Of a stretch of DNA of 64,000 bases, positions 41,361 through 50,072 are shown piece by piece. The notes under the pieces were generated by a model. It saw only the letters and a list, made by a program, of their open reading frames with translations, had not been told where the DNA came from and did no database searches. Numbering within the stretch: position 1 is the first letter of the stretch; every line of letters begins with the position of its first letter. The stretch lies in the NCBI RefSeq assembly GCF_002374835.1, contig NZ_NWVD01000003.1, positions 124,001 through 188,000 on the forward strand. The letters are read 5' to 3'. The DNA is from Sphingomonas ginsenosidimutans (GTDB lineage: Bacteria; Pseudomonadota; Alphaproteobacteria; Sphingomonadales; Sphingomonadaceae). Made by a program: the position numbers and the translations under genes.

Positions 41361-41978
41361 TTATCCGCCCTCGCCGCGCTGCACGCAAGCGATGACGCGC
41401 CGGACCGCCGCACGCGTTTCATCGAGCGGCACGTCGGTGGGGATCACCCAGTCGGCCCGCGCGCGCTTGTCCGCATCCGGCAGCTGGCGCGCCAGGATCG
41501 CGTCGAACTTCGCGGCGGTCATGCCAGGGCGCGCCAGCGTGCGGGCACGCTGCACGTCCGGCGCGGCGGAAACGACCGCCACCTTGTCCATGGCCCGGTC
41601 GCCGCCGGTTTCGAACAACAGCGGCACGTCGAACACGACCAGCGGCGCGGCGGCGTGGCGCGACAGGAAGGCGGCGCGCTCCGCCCCGACTGCGGGATGG
41701 ACGATCGCCTCCAGCGCCTTCATCGCCGCATCGTCGCCCAGCACCGCCGCGCCCAGCGCGATGCGATCGACGCCGTTCGCGCCGGTGGTGCCGGGAAAGC
41801 GCGCCTCGATCGCGGCCACGATCGCGCCGCCCGGCCCCTGCAGCCGGTGGACCGCGGCGTCGGCGTCGAACACCGGCACGCCTTCGTCGGCGAACATCTG
41901 CGCCACGGTCGACTTGCCCATGCCGATCGATCCGGTGAGGCCCAGGAGAACGGGCCGGGGAAGGGCATACCCGGTCAT
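41361..41978 (-). CDS. coaE: Dephospho-CoA kinase
   Basis: A 205-residue P-loop kinase. The Walker A is Gly-Leu-Thr-Gly-Ser-Ile-Gly-Met-Gly-Lys-Ser-Thr near residues 13-24, and Asp-Ala-Asp-Ala-Ala-Val-His and Asp-Val-Pro-Leu-Leu-Phe-Glu follow. It phosphorylates dephospho-CoA, the last step of coenzyme A synthesis. Its ATG overlaps the aroE stop by 4 bases. Confidence 0.95.
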   Translation of the reverse strand: MTGYALPRPVLLGLTGSIGMGKSTVAQMFADEGVPVFDADAAVHRLQGPGGAIVAAIEARFPGTTGANGVDRIALGAAVLGDDAAMKALEAIVHPAVGAERAAFLSRHAAAPLVVFDVPLLFETGGDRAMDKVAVVSAAPDVQRARTLARPGMTAAKFDAILARQLPDADKRARADWVIPTDVPLDETRAAVRRVIACVQRGEGG

Positions 41979-42787
41979 GCCAGCAGCCGTTCGCGCAATT
42001 CCTCGTCATGCTCACGCGGGGGGGCGGCGCCGAAGAACAGTTCGAACGCCAGCGCGGCCTGCCCGACCAGCATCTCCAGTCCGTCGACCGTGTCCAGCCC
42101 GCGCGCCGCCGCCGCGGCCAGCAGCGGCGTCTCCAGCGGGGCGTAGACGATGTCATAGACCACCGCCTCGTCCGGCAGCGGCGACAGGTCGAGGTCGAGC
42201 GGCGGCTGACCGGTCATGCCCAGCGCGCTGGTGTTGACCAGCAGCGTCGCCGCCGGCAGCCGCGCGGTCAGCGGCAGCGCATCGCCCTTCAGACCGAACT
42301 GCGCGAGCAGCGCGGCGCCCTTCAGCGGGGTACGATTGAGCAAGGTGACACGCCCGACGCCGAGCCGCGCCAGCGCGAACAGCACCGCGCGCGCCGCGCC
42401 GCCAGCGCCGACCACCGCCACCGGCTGACCCGCCAGGTCCAGCCCCGCGATCGGCGAGACGAAGCCCGCCGCATCGGTATTGGTGCCGACCAACGCGCCG
42501 CTCTCGTCACGAAACACGGTGTTGATCGCACCGATCGACGCGCGAAGGTCGCCCGGATCGGGCACGTGATCGAGCGCCGCGACCTTATGGGGCACGGTGA
42601 CGTTGCAACCGCGCCACGCCGGATCGGCGGCGCGATCGGCGAAGAAGCGCGACAGATCCTCGGGCGCGACGCGGGTGGCGCGATAATCGGCGGCGATCCC
42701 GAGCTGTTCGAGCCAGAAACCATGGATCAGCGGCGATTTGGAATGCGCGATAGGATCGCCGATCACCTCGGCATAGGCTTGGGTCAC
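41975..42787 (-). CDS. aroE: Shikimate dehydrogenase
   Basis: A 270-residue protein from the GTG at 42787 that overlaps the maf stop. The substrate-binding N domain has Ile-Gly-Asp-Pro-Ile-Ala-His-Ser-Lys-Ser-Pro and Asn-Val-Thr-Val-Pro-His-Lys. The NADP motif is Val-Gly-Ala-Gly-Gly-Ala-Ala-Arg-Ala-Val. It reduces 3-dehydroshikimate to shikimate in aromatic amino acid synthesis. Confidence 0.95.
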   Translation of the reverse strand: MTQAYAEVIGDPIAHSKSPLIHGFWLEQLGIAADYRATRVAPEDLSRFFADRAADPAWRGCNVTVPHKVAALDHVPDPGDLRASIGAINTVFRDESGALVGTNTDAAGFVSPIAGLDLAGQPVAVVGAGGAARAVLFALARLGVGRVTLLNRTPLKGAALLAQFGLKGDALPLTARLPAATLLVNTSALGMTGQPPLDLDLSPLPDEAVVYDIVYAPLETPLLAAAAARGLDTVDGLEMLVGQAALAFELFFGAAPPREHDEELRERLLA

Positions 42788-43371
42788 GCCGGCAGCACCT
42801 TTCGCACGCGCAGATAGTCGAGCACCGGGAGCAGCGGCATCCCCAGCACGGTGAACTGGCTGCCGTCGATTCGCGCGAACAATTGCGCACCCGGCCCCTC
42901 GATCCGGTAGCAGCCGACGCAGCCGGCGATCGCGGGCCATTCGGCATCGAGATAGACGTCGATGAAGGCATCGGACAGCGGGCGGACGAACATCTTCGCC
43001 TTATCCACCACGCGCCACACCGGCTGGCCGTTCTCCGCGACCACCGCCGCGCTGACGAGATCGTGGCGCACGCCGGACATGCGGCGCAGGTGCTCGCGCG
43101 CCTCCGCGCGGCTGGTCGGCTTGTCGAGAATCGTGCCGTCGGCGAGCACGGCCAGGCTGTCCGACCCCAGCACCAGCCGGCCGGGGTGGCGCGCCGATAC
43201 CTTGAGCGCCTTCAGCTCGGCCAGCGCATCGGCCACCTCGCGCGGATGGGCACCGGCCATTGCCGCCTTCAGCGCCGCTTCGTCGGCGTGCGCGGGTTCG
43301 GCGGTGAAGGGCACGCCCGCGGCGGACAACATCGCGGTGCGCGACGCGCTCTGGGACGCCAGGATCAGCAC
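42784..43371 (-). CDS. maf: Maf family nucleotide pyrophosphatase
   Basis: A 195-residue Maf protein starting at GTG with Leu-Ile-Leu-Ala-Ser-Gln-Ser-Ala-Ser-Arg. Further motifs are Leu-Val-Leu-Gly-Ser-Asp-Ser and Gly-Cys-Val-Gly-Cys-Tyr-Arg-Ile-Glu-Gly. Such enzymes hydrolyse non-canonical or canonical NTPs to monophosphates as house-cleaning. It starts one base after the ppsR stop. Confidence 0.93.
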   Translation of the reverse strand: MLILASQSASRTAMLSAAGVPFTAEPAHADEAALKAAMAGAHPREVADALAELKALKVSARHPGRLVLGSDSLAVLADGTILDKPTSRAEAREHLRRMSGVRHDLVSAAVVAENGQPVWRVVDKAKMFVRPLSDAFIDVYLDAEWPAIAGCVGCYRIEGPGAQLFARIDGSQFTVLGMPLLPVLDYLRVRKVLPA

Positions 43372-43372
43372 G

Positions 43373-44206
43373 TCATTCTCCCGTGGCGCGCGGCGCCTGC
43401 CCGCGGCGTTCGTTGACCAGCGCGATGATCGCGGCGGCGGTCTCCTCGATCGACCGGCGCGTGACGTCGATCACCGGCCAGCCGTTGTCGGCGAACATCC
43501 GCCGCGCGAATGCGATCTCGCGCGTGACCGCATCCTGATCGACATAATCGGTCTGCGCCGCCTGGTTGAGTGACAGCAGGCGGTTGCGCCGCACCTGGAT
43601 CAGCCGGTCGGCGCTGGTGGTCAGCCCGACGACCAGCGGGTTCTTGAGCTCGAACAGGAAGCGCGGCGGCGGGCTTTCGACGACGATCGGGATGTTCGCG
43701 GTCTTGAAGCCCCGGTTGGCGAGATAGATCGAGGTCGGCGTCTTCGACGAGCGGCTGACCCCCGCCAGCACGATATCGGCTTCCTCCCAATCCTCGTGCG
43801 CGATTCCGTCATCGTGCGCGATCGTGAACTGGATCGCATCGACGCGCGCAAAATAGGCGGCGTCCAGTACGTGCTGACGCCCCGGGCGCGCCTTCGCCTG
43901 CTGACCGAGCAGCATCGACAGCGCATCGTTGACGGGATCGAGCGGCGCGACCGTCGGCAGGCCCAAGGCGCGGCAGCGGTTTTCCAGCGCCGCGCGCGTC
44001 ACCGGGTTCACCAGCGTGAAGATGACGAGGCCGGGGTTCTGCGCGATTTCCTGTAGGATGCGGTCGAGGTGCATTTCGGTGCGCACCATCGGCCAGAAAT
44101 GGCGCACCGTCTCGACATCGTCATATTGCGCCAGCGCCGCCTTGGCGATGTTCTCCAGCGTCTCGCCGGTCGAATCCGAGAGGAGATGGAGGTGAAGCCG
44201 GACCAT
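43373..44206 (-). CDS. ppsR: Pyruvate,phosphate dikinase regulatory protein (PSRP/DUF299)
   Basis: A 277-residue bifunctional kinase/pyrophosphorylase. The N-terminal segment is Val-Arg-Leu-His-Leu-His-Leu-Leu-Ser-Asp-Ser-Thr-Gly-Glu-Thr and the P-loop is Gly-Val-Ser-Arg-Ser-Ser-Lys-Thr-Pro-Thr-Ser. It inactivates PEP synthase or pyruvate dikinase by phosphorylating a threonine, and reverses this. In many alphaproteobacteria this gene and hemE flank the chromosomal origin, as here. It heads ppsR-maf-aroE-coaE-dnaQ. Confidence 0.93.
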   Translation of the reverse strand: MVRLHLHLLSDSTGETLENIAKAALAQYDDVETVRHFWPMVRTEMHLDRILQEIAQNPGLVIFTLVNPVTRAALENRCRALGLPTVAPLDPVNDALSMLLGQQAKARPGRQHVLDAAYFARVDAIQFTIAHDDGIAHEDWEEADIVLAGVSRSSKTPTSIYLANRGFKTANIPIVVESPPPRFLFELKNPLVVGLTTSADRLIQVRRNRLLSLNQAAQTDYVDQDAVTREIAFARRMFADNGWPVIDVTRRSIEETAAAIIALVNERRGQAPRATGE

Positions 44207-44351
44207 CAGCGGGTCAGCGGGGCCGATCTGTGGACAACATGGGGACAGGCGCTAGCGCAACTTCGCCGCGCGGCCAAGCGAGCGATCAGACCGTGGATGA
44301 AGGCGATTCCATCCACAATCCCTTCCCCAGCCCGGCATATCGTCCACAGCC

Positions 44352-44360
44352 TGTGGATAA
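44352..44360 (-). promoter_or_regulatory. DnaA box, perfect consensus
   Basis: TGTGGATAA on the plus strand is the exact complement of the consensus TTATCCACA. It is the strongest initiator-binding site visible in the origin region, with weaker versions on both sides. Confidence 0.8.
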
Positions 44361-44481
44361 CGGGGACAACCGGCGCCGAATCCGCCGCTTCGCGAGGGCG
44401 ACCCCCGCGTCAAGCTGTTGGCATTTCCGGGGCGAACGCATAAGCCCCGCAACTCACCCGCCATCATCATCAACAATCCCT

Positions 44482-44496
44482 TTAAGAATCTCTTAA
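44482..44496. promoter_or_regulatory. CtrA-type binding site at the origin
   Basis: TTAAGAATCTCTTAA matches the CtrA consensus TTAA-N7-TTAA exactly and is also a 6-3-6 palindrome. It lies 25 bases upstream of the hemE start codon, on the AT-rich side of the origin. In Caulobacter, CtrA bound at such sites represses replication initiation and the overlapping hemE promoter. Confidence 0.7.
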
Positions 44497-44521
44497 TAGG
44501 AAGAAGGAACGGTCGCCGATC

Positions 44522-45544
44522 GTGGACAAGCCGCTGCTCAGCGTCCTGAAGGGCCATCGTCAGGCCCGCCCCCCGATGTGGCTGATGCGACAGGCGGGAC
44601 GGTATCTGCCGGAATATCGCGCACTGCGGGCGGAGAAGGGCGGCTTCCTGGCGCTCGCCACCGATCCGGTCGCCGCGGCCGAGGTGACGATGCAGCCGAT
44701 CCGCCGTTTCGGCTTCGACGGGGCGATCCTGTTCTCCGACATCCTGATGGTGCCGTGGGCGCTGGGCCAGGACCTGTCGTTCGGTGCCGGTGAGGGCCCG
44801 CGGCTGGTCCCTGCGCTGGTCGATCATGCGTTGGCGACGCTCGCAGCAGTGCCGGAGCGGCTCGACCCGGTCTATGCCACCGTGCGCGGCGTCGCGGCCC
44901 AGCTGCCCGCGGGCGTCACCTTCCTGGGGTTCGCCGGATCGCCGTGGACCGTCGCGACCTATATGGTCGCCGGGCAGGGCAGCCGCGACCAGGAGGTGAC
45001 GCGGACGCTCGCCTATCGCGATCCCGCCGCGTTCGACGCGATCGTCGATGCGATCGTGGCGATGACGATCGACTATCTGGCGGCGCAGATCGCCGCGGGG
45101 GTGGAGGCGGTGCAGCTGTTCGACAGCTGGGCGGGCAGCCTGTCGCCCGACCAGTTCGACCGCTGGGTGGTCGCGCCCAACCGCCGCATCGTCGAGGGGC
45201 TGCGCGCGCGCTGCCCGGGCGTACCGGTGATCGGCTTTCCGAAAGGGGCGGGGGGCAAGCTGCCCGCCTATGCCGCCGGGACCGGGGTCGACGCGATCGG
45301 GCTGGACGAGACGGTCGACCCCGCCTGGGCCGATGCCGTCCTGCCCACCGGGCTGCCGGTGCAGGGCAATCTCGATCCGCTGGCGCTGCTGGCCGGGGGC
45401 GAGGCGCTGGACCGCGGGATCGACCGCGTGCTGGCGGCGTTCCCGGAACGGCCACACGTCTTCAATCTGGGCCACGGGATCGGGCAGCATACCCCGATCG
45501 CGCATGTCGAGCGCCTGCTGGCGCGGGTAAGGGGTGAGGAATGA
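44522..45544 (+). CDS. hemE: Uroporphyrinogen decarboxylase
   Basis: A 340-residue enzyme starting at GTG. The UROD signatures are Pro-Met-Trp-Leu-Met-Arg-Gln-Ala-Gly-Arg-Tyr near residues 18-28 and Gly-Phe-Ala-Gly-Ser-Pro-Trp-Thr near 138. It decarboxylates uroporphyrinogen III to coproporphyrinogen III in haem synthesis. The only purine-rich site, AAGGA at 44504-44508, is 13 bases from the GTG, which is a long spacing. Its promoter must lie in the origin region, overlapping the CtrA-type site. Confidence 0.95.
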   Translation: MDKPLLSVLKGHRQARPPMWLMRQAGRYLPEYRALRAEKGGFLALATDPVAAAEVTMQPIRRFGFDGAILFSDILMVPWALGQDLSFGAGEGPRLVPALVDHALATLAAVPERLDPVYATVRGVAAQLPAGVTFLGFAGSPWTVATYMVAGQGSRDQEVTRTLAYRDPAAFDAIVDAIVAMTIDYLAAQIAAGVEAVQLFDSWAGSLSPDQFDRWVVAPNRRIVEGLRARCPGVPVIGFPKGAGGKLPAYAAGTGVDAIGLDETVDPAWADAVLPTGLPVQGNLDPLALLAGGEALDRGIDRVLAAFPERPHVFNLGHGIGQHTPIAHVERLLARVRGEE

Positions 45545-45999
45545 TGGCCGGTTTCCTGGGCGCCACCTATGACTGGGTGAAGGCCGCGCATGTGATCTTC
45601 GTGATCTTCTGGATGGCGGGGCTGTTCATGCTGCCGCGCTATCTGGTCTATCATCAGGAAGGGATGGGCGATCCGGCCGAGGCGGCGCGGTGGGTCGATC
45701 GCGAGACCAAGCTGCGCCACATCATCCTGACGCCGGCGATGATCGTCGCGTGGGTGCTGGGCCTCGCGCTGGCGTTCAACGCGGGGATTGCGGACGGCGT
45801 GCCCGGGCTGGGATGGCTCCATGCCAAGCTGGCGCTGGTGCTGCTGCTGTCGGCGTATCACGGCTGGGCGGTCGGCTATGCCAAGAAGCTGGCGCGCGGG
45901 CAGGCCACCGTCGCCAACCGCACGCTGCGGATGCTGAACGAGGTGCCCGCGATCGGCGCGGTGCTGATCGTCGTACTGGTGATCGTGAAGCCGTTCTGA
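45541..45999 (+). CDS. hemJ: Protoporphyrinogen IX oxidase HemJ
   Basis: A 152-residue four-helix membrane protein. The His in Val-Lys-Ala-Ala-His-Val-Ile-Phe (about residue 17) and later Lys-Leu-Arg-His and Ala-Tyr-His-Gly-Trp are the HemJ haem/substrate residues. It oxidises protoporphyrinogen IX to protoporphyrin IX. It overlaps hemE by 4 bases, so two haem steps share one mRNA. ATG codons at 45541 and 45544 are both possible starts. Confidence 0.92.
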   Translation: MMAGFLGATYDWVKAAHVIFVIFWMAGLFMLPRYLVYHQEGMGDPAEAARWVDRETKLRHIILTPAMIVAWVLGLALAFNAGIADGVPGLGWLHAKLALVLLLSAYHGWAVGYAKKLARGQATVANRTLRMLNEVPAIGAVLIVVLVIVKPF

Positions 46000-46082
46000 G
46001 GGGCCGGGGCGACCAAGGCGCTTGACTAAGGGAGGCGCGAATCCTACGTCGCGCCCACGGCGCAGACGGGTCCCCGGCGCGT

Positions 46083-46122
46083 CGCCTCCTCTACAGCTTC
46101 GTTTCTCGAGCGTTCTCCATCG
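46083..46122 (+). promoter_or_regulatory. Pyrimidine-rich leader segment of rho
   Basis: The 169-base leader before rho contains a C/T-rich, G-poor stretch (CGCCTCCTCTACAGCTTCG and following) just upstream of the coding region. Rho commonly autoregulates by acting on its own leader, and this is a plausible loading site. A TTGACT at 46022-46027 could be a -35 element but lacks a convincing -10. Confidence 0.3.
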
Positions 46123-46168
46123 CCGGCCGAGCTTCCCCTGACACCCCGATCATATCGGACACCCGTAG

Positions 46169-47425
46169 ATGCATCTGAAAGACCTGAAGAAGAAGGCGCC
46201 GGCCGAGCTGGTGCAGCTGGCCGAGGAACTCGGTGTCGAGGGCGCCTCGACGCTGCGCAAGCAGGACCTGATGTTCGCCATCCTGAAGGTGCAGGCCGAG
46301 AACGGCGAGCAGATCATGGGCGAGGGCACGATCGAGGTGCTGGCCGACGGCTTCGGCTTCCTGCGGTCGGCGCAGGCGAATTATCTGGCCGGGCCGGACG
46401 ATATCTATGTCAGCCCCAACCAGGTGCGTAAGCACGGGCTGCGCACCGGCGACACTGTCGAGGGCGAGATCCGCGGGCCGAAGGACGGCGAACGCTATTT
46501 TGCGCTGACCCGCCTCACCAGCGTGAATTTCGAGGACCCCGACCGGGTTCGCCACCGCGTCAACTTCGACAACCTGACGCCGCTTTATCCCGATCAGCGG
46601 CTGAAGATGGAAATCGAGGATCCCACGATCAAGGACAAGTCGGGCCGCGTGCTCGACGTCGTCGCCCCGATCGGCAAGGGCCAGCGCTGCCTGATCGTCG
46701 CCCCGCCGCGCGTCGGCAAGACGATCATGATGCAGAATATCGCCAAGGCGATCAGTGCGAACCACCCCGAGGTGTTCCTGATCGTCCTGCTGATCGACGA
46801 GCGGCCCGAGGAAGTCACCGACATGCAGCGCACGGTGAACGGCGAGGTGGTGTCGTCCACCTTCGACGAACCGGCGACGCGCCACGTCCAGGTCGCCGAA
46901 ATGGTGATCGAGAAGGCCAAGCGGCTGGTCGAGCACAAGAAGGACGTGGTGATCCTGCTCGACAACATCACCCGTCTGGGCCGCGCCTACAACACCGTCG
47001 TCCCGTCGTCGGGCAAGGTGCTGACCGGCGGCGTCGACGCCAATGCGCTGCAGCGGCCGAAGCGCTTCTTCGGCGCGGCGCGCAACATCGAGGAAGGCGG
47101 GTCGCTGACGATCATCTCCACGTCGCTGATCGACACCGGCAGCCGCATGGACGAGGTGATCTTCGAAGAGTTCAAGGGCACCGGCAACGCCGAGATCGTG
47201 CTGGACCGCAAGGTGGCGGACAAGCGCATCTTCCCGGCGATCGACGTGGGCAAGTCGGGCACCCGCAAGGAAGAATTGCTGGTCGAGAAGGGGCAGCTGT
47301 CCAAGATGTGGGTGCTGCGCCGCATCCTGATGCAGATGGGCACCGTCGACGCGATGGAATTCCTGCTTGGCAAGATGAAGGATTCGAAGACCAACGAGGA
47401 TTTCTTCGATTCGATGAACCAGTGA
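46169..47425 (+). CDS. rho: Transcription termination factor Rho
   Basis: A 418-residue hexameric RNA helicase. It contains the N-terminal Rho_N helical region (residues 1-45), a cold-shock-like RNA-binding domain (Gly-Phe-Gly-Phe-Leu-Arg near residue 65) and the ATPase domain. Walker A is Ala-Pro-Pro-Arg-Val-Gly-Lys-Thr, the Q-loop region is Ser-Gly-Lys-Val-Leu-Thr-Gly-Gly-Val, and Walker B is Val-Ile-Leu-Leu-Asp. It ends factor-dependent transcripts. The gene is close to hemE/hemJ and the origin, as in many alphaproteobacteria. Confidence 0.97.
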   Translation: MHLKDLKKKAPAELVQLAEELGVEGASTLRKQDLMFAILKVQAENGEQIMGEGTIEVLADGFGFLRSAQANYLAGPDDIYVSPNQVRKHGLRTGDTVEGEIRGPKDGERYFALTRLTSVNFEDPDRVRHRVNFDNLTPLYPDQRLKMEIEDPTIKDKSGRVLDVVAPIGKGQRCLIVAPPRVGKTIMMQNIAKAISANHPEVFLIVLLIDERPEEVTDMQRTVNGEVVSSTFDEPATRHVQVAEMVIEKAKRLVEHKKDVVILLDNITRLGRAYNTVVPSSGKVLTGGVDANALQRPKRFFGAARNIEEGGSLTIISTSLIDTGSRMDEVIFEEFKGTGNAEIVLDRKVADKRIFPAIDVGKSGTRKEELLVEKGQLSKMWVLRRILMQMGTVDAMEFLLGKMKDSKTNEDFFDSMNQ

Positions 47426-47475
47426 TCGGATGCAGCCGGCGCCATGCTGGCGCAGGCCGCATCGGTCCGGCCGGC

Positions 47476-47522
47476 GGGTGCGCCGTATGGCGCACCCGAT
47501 CGACGACGCGGGCTTCGCCCGC
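47476..47522. repeat. Two tandem hairpins downstream of rho
   Basis: GGGTGCGCC/GGCGCACCC (47476-47484, 47489-47497, loop GTAT) is followed by GCGGGC/GCCCGC (47508-47513, 47517-47522). Neither has a T-tract. They may protect the rho 3' end or mark factor-dependent termination before terC. Confidence 0.45.
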
Positions 47523-47629
47523 GGCACCGTGGGGCGGTGCGTTCGCGCTGCTCCAGCGGTAGCATTCCACGCCCGGAACGTTATGCCGGCCCGCATCATT
47601 GAAGCCGTTCGACGTCGGGAGTCACGTTC

Positions 47630-48370
47630 TTGAGCCTCATCGCCACGCTTGCCGCTGCCGCTGCTGCCGCGCCCATTCAGGGGCCGGGATCGCTGGGCGA
47701 CATCTGGCAGCATATCGTCGCCGATTTCTCGAACCTGTCCGATCCCGCCGCGCTGGCGGCGTTTGGGTCGGTGCTGATGATCGATCTGGTGCTGGCGGGC
47801 GACAATGCGATCGTCGTCGGTGCGCTGGCGGCGGGTCTGCCGTCCGACCAGCGGCGCAAGGTGATTCTGATCGGCATCGGCGCAGCACTGGTGCTGCGCA
47901 TCCTGTTCGCGCTGATCGTCACCTGGCTGATGGGGATCGTCGGGCTGATCTTCGCCGGGGGGCTGCTGCTGCTATGGGTCAGCTGGAAATTCTGGCGCGA
48001 GATTCGCGCGGGCGCACATAACGAGGGGTCGGCGGAGATCGCCGGCGACGAATCCTCGGGGCTGAAGCCGGCGAAGAGCTTCGCCGCCGCCGCCTGGGCG
48101 GTCGCGGTCGCCGACGTGTCGATGAGCCTCGACAACGTGCTGGCGGTGGCAGGCGCGGCGCGCGAACATCCCGGCATTCTGGTGATCGGCCTGCTGCTGT
48201 CGGTGGCGCTGATGGGGCTGGCAGCCAATTTCATCGCGCGGATCATCAATCGCTATCGCTGGATCGCCTATGTCGGCCTTGCCGTGATCGTCTTCGTCGC
48301 GTTCCGCATGATCTACGAAGGCTGGGTGGGTGCCGAGACGACGCCGGGGCTGGTCACGCTGTTCAGCTGA
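47630..48370 (+). CDS. TerC family integral membrane protein
   Basis: A 246-residue membrane protein with about seven helices. TerC motifs are Leu-Val-Leu-Ala-Gly-Asp-Asn-Ala-Ile-Val near residue 55 and a second Ser-Met-Ser-Leu-Asp-Asn-Val-Leu-Ala-Val-Ala near 165. Members are implicated in metal (manganese) export and membrane protein loading. The start is a TTG with GGGAG eight bases upstream; no in-frame ATG fits. No yybP-ykoY riboswitch pattern is evident. Confidence 0.88.
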   Translation: MSLIATLAAAAAAAPIQGPGSLGDIWQHIVADFSNLSDPAALAAFGSVLMIDLVLAGDNAIVVGALAAGLPSDQRRKVILIGIGAALVLRILFALIVTWLMGIVGLIFAGGLLLLWVSWKFWREIRAGAHNEGSAEIAGDESSGLKPAKSFAAAAWAVAVADVSMSLDNVLAVAGAAREHPGILVIGLLLSVALMGLAANFIARIINRYRWIAYVGLAVIVFVAFRMIYEGWVGAETTPGLVTLFS

Positions 48371-48448
48371 ACGGGCGGACATTCGCGGGTTCAGTGCGCG
48401 TTCAACGCGGTGCCCGTATCACTCGGGCCGGTAATAGTCGGAGACCGC

Positions 48449-49063
48449 ATGTCGAAGTTCCTCCTGCCGCTGGCGGCGGCGACGGTGATCGTCGCCCCCG
48501 CCGCCACGGCGCAGACCAATCCCGATCTGGCCGCGGTGCAGCGGCACCTGTCGGGCGTCGAATCGATGACCGCCGCGTTCAGCCAGACCGATCGCAACGG
48601 CCAGGTGCTGACCGGCACGCTGACGCTCAAGAAGCCGGGCAAGATCCGCTTCCAGTATCAAAAGGGTGTGCCGTTGCTGATCGTCGGTGACGGCAAGGCG
48701 TTGACCTTCATCGATTATTCGGTGCGGCAGGTGCAGCGCTGGCCGATCGGCAATTCACCGCTGGGCGTGCTGCTCGACCCGAAACGCGACATCACGCGCT
48801 TTGCCAAGATCGTGCCGTCTAACGCGCCGGGTGTGGTGTCGGTCGAAGCCTATGACCCCGGCCGTCCGCAATATGGGCGGATCACCTTGGTGTTCGCGCG
48901 GCAGGCAAGCGCGCCGGCGGGGCTGATGCTGCAGGGGTGGGTCGCGCTGGACAGTCAGGGCAACCGCACGACGATCCGGCTGAGCGACCAGAAGTTCAAC
49001 GTGCCGGTCGACGACGCGGCGTTCCGGTGGACCGATCCGCGGCGGCAAGGGCGCGCCGGCTGA
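48449..49063 (+). CDS. lolA: Outer membrane lipoprotein carrier protein LolA
   Basis: A 204-residue periplasmic protein from the ATG at 48449 (GGAG eight bases upstream). The signal peptide of about 22 residues ends Ala-Thr-Ala-Gln. The LolA fold follows, with Ala-Ala-Phe-Ser-Gln-Thr-Asp, Gly-Thr-Leu-Thr-Leu-Lys-Lys-Pro-Gly-Lys-Ile-Arg-Phe and Val-Ala-Leu-Asp. It ferries lipoproteins from LolCDE to the outer membrane. A strong terminator follows. Confidence 0.92.
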   Translation: MSKFLLPLAAATVIVAPAATAQTNPDLAAVQRHLSGVESMTAAFSQTDRNGQVLTGTLTLKKPGKIRFQYQKGVPLLIVGDGKALTFIDYSVRQVQRWPIGNSPLGVLLDPKRDITRFAKIVPSNAPGVVSVEAYDPGRPQYGRITLVFARQASAPAGLMLQGWVALDSQGNRTTIRLSDQKFNVPVDDAAFRWTDPRRQGRAG

Positions 49064-49200
49064 ACGGTTACTGCCAATTCCGTTCATCGGGGCGACAGCT
49101 GCACTTACCTAAAAGCAGCGTGCGGTCGCGGGGCCGTTTCGGGATTTTCCCCCTGTTGCCCGACCCCCCCGCTTCCCGCCTGCGTGACGAACGCCAGGTC

Positions 49201-49235
49201 GGCCCTCGCTCCTTGCCCCCGGAGCGAGGGCCTTT
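49201..49235 (+). terminator. Rho-independent terminator of lolA
   Basis: A perfect 12-bp stem GGCCCTCGCTCC/GGAGCGAGGGCC (49201-49212, 49221-49232) with an 8-base loop, followed by TTT. It lies 138 bases after the lolA stop and before xth. Confidence 0.85.
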
Positions 49236-49289
49236 CCATGCCGGGCACACGGCTTGTCGATGAACCGTCCCCGGTCTAACCATCGCGGC

Positions 49290-50072
49290 GTGAAGATCGT
49301 CTCCTGGAACATCAACTCGGTCCGTTTCCGCCTCGACATCGTCGAGCAGTTCCTGCGCGAGGTGCAGCCCGATGTGCTGTGCCTTCAGGAAACCAAGGTC
49401 GTGGATGCCGACTTCCCGGTCGCGGCCTTCCATGCGCTCGGTTACGATCACGTCCTGTTGCACGGCCAGCGGATGCACCACGGCGTCGCGATCGTCAGCC
49501 GCGTGCCCGTGGAGGCCGACGACCGGCTCGACTGGCAGGCGAATCGCGAGGCGCGGCACCTGGGGGTGCGGTTGGCGGGCGGGGTGCGGCTGGAGAATGT
49601 CTATGTCCCCGCCGGCGGTGACGTCCCCGACCGCGAGGTGAACCCGAAATTCGGGCAGAAGCTGGATTTTGTCGAGCGGATGACGCGCTGGTCCGAAACG
49701 CTCGACTGCCCGACGATCCTGACCGGCGATTTCAACATCGCCCCGCTGCCCAGCGACGTGTGGAGCCACAAGGCGCTGTTGAAGGTGGTCAGCCATACCC
49801 CGATCGAGGTCGAGGCGCTCGACCGGTTGAAGGCATCGAACGACTGGGTCGACCTGGGGCGGCATTTCCACCCCGCGCCGGCGCGGCTTCATACCTGGTG
49901 GAGCTATCGGTCACCCGACTGGACCAAGAACGACCGCGGGCGGCGGCTGGACCATATGTGGGCGACGGGCGACGTGGCGAAGACCGCGACCGCCCATACC
50001 GTGTTCGAGGCGTGCCGCAGCTGGCTGAGACCATCGGACCATGTGCCGATCATGACCGAGTTCGCGTGGTGA
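49290..50072 (+). CDS. xth: Exodeoxyribonuclease III
   Basis: A 260-residue AP endonuclease/exonuclease. The N terminus is [11 protein letters not shown], and Leu-Cys-Leu-Gln-Glu-Thr-Lys, Gly-Asp-Phe-Asn-Ile-Ala-Pro and Ser-Asp-His-Val-Pro-Ile are the metal and catalytic motifs. It cleaves at abasic sites and trims 3' ends. The GTG at 49290 matches the usual protein start, but no clear Shine-Dalgarno is seen and an in-frame ATG at 49260 is possible. Its stop overlaps ribA. Confidence 0.9.
   Translation: MKIVSWNINSVRFRLDIVEQFLREVQPDVLCLQETKVVDADFPVAAFHALGYDHVLLHGQRMHHGVAIVSRVPVEADDRLDWQANREARHLGVRLAGGVRLENVYVPAGGDVPDREVNPKFGQKLDFVERMTRWSETLDCPTILTGDFNIAPLPSDVWSHKALLKVVSHTPIEVEALDRLKASNDWVDLGRHFHPAPARLHTWWSYRSPDWTKNDRGRRLDHMWATGDVAKTATAHTVFEACRSWLRPSDHVPIMTEFAW

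Larger units (their letters stand above)
44207..44521. other. Probable chromosomal replication origin (oriC)
   Basis: A 315-base gene-free region between ppsR and hemE, the conserved location of the origin in Caulobacter and many other alphaproteobacteria. It holds a perfect DnaA box TGTGGATAA at 44352-44360 and a one-mismatch box TGTGGACAA at 44229-44237. Two-mismatch boxes lie near 44292, 44309 and 44340. Near hemE there is an AT-rich patch (about 44463-44503) and a perfect TTAA-N7-TTAA site. The parAB/parS locus lies 14-18 kb away. Genes on both sides are transcribed mostly away from this region. Confidence 0.82.

Noticed and set aside
44463..44480. IHF site in the origin around CATCATCATCAACAATCCC
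   Set aside because: The ATCAA part fits but the required TTR at the right distance is CCC.
46022..46050. A sigma-70-type promoter before rho starting TTGACT
   Set aside because: No acceptable -10 at 16-18 bases; the nearest candidates are too close or too GC-rich.
47426..47629. A manganese-sensing yybP-ykoY riboswitch before the TerC gene
   Set aside because: Hairpins are present but the characteristic conserved loop sequences are not; they look like post-rho structures.
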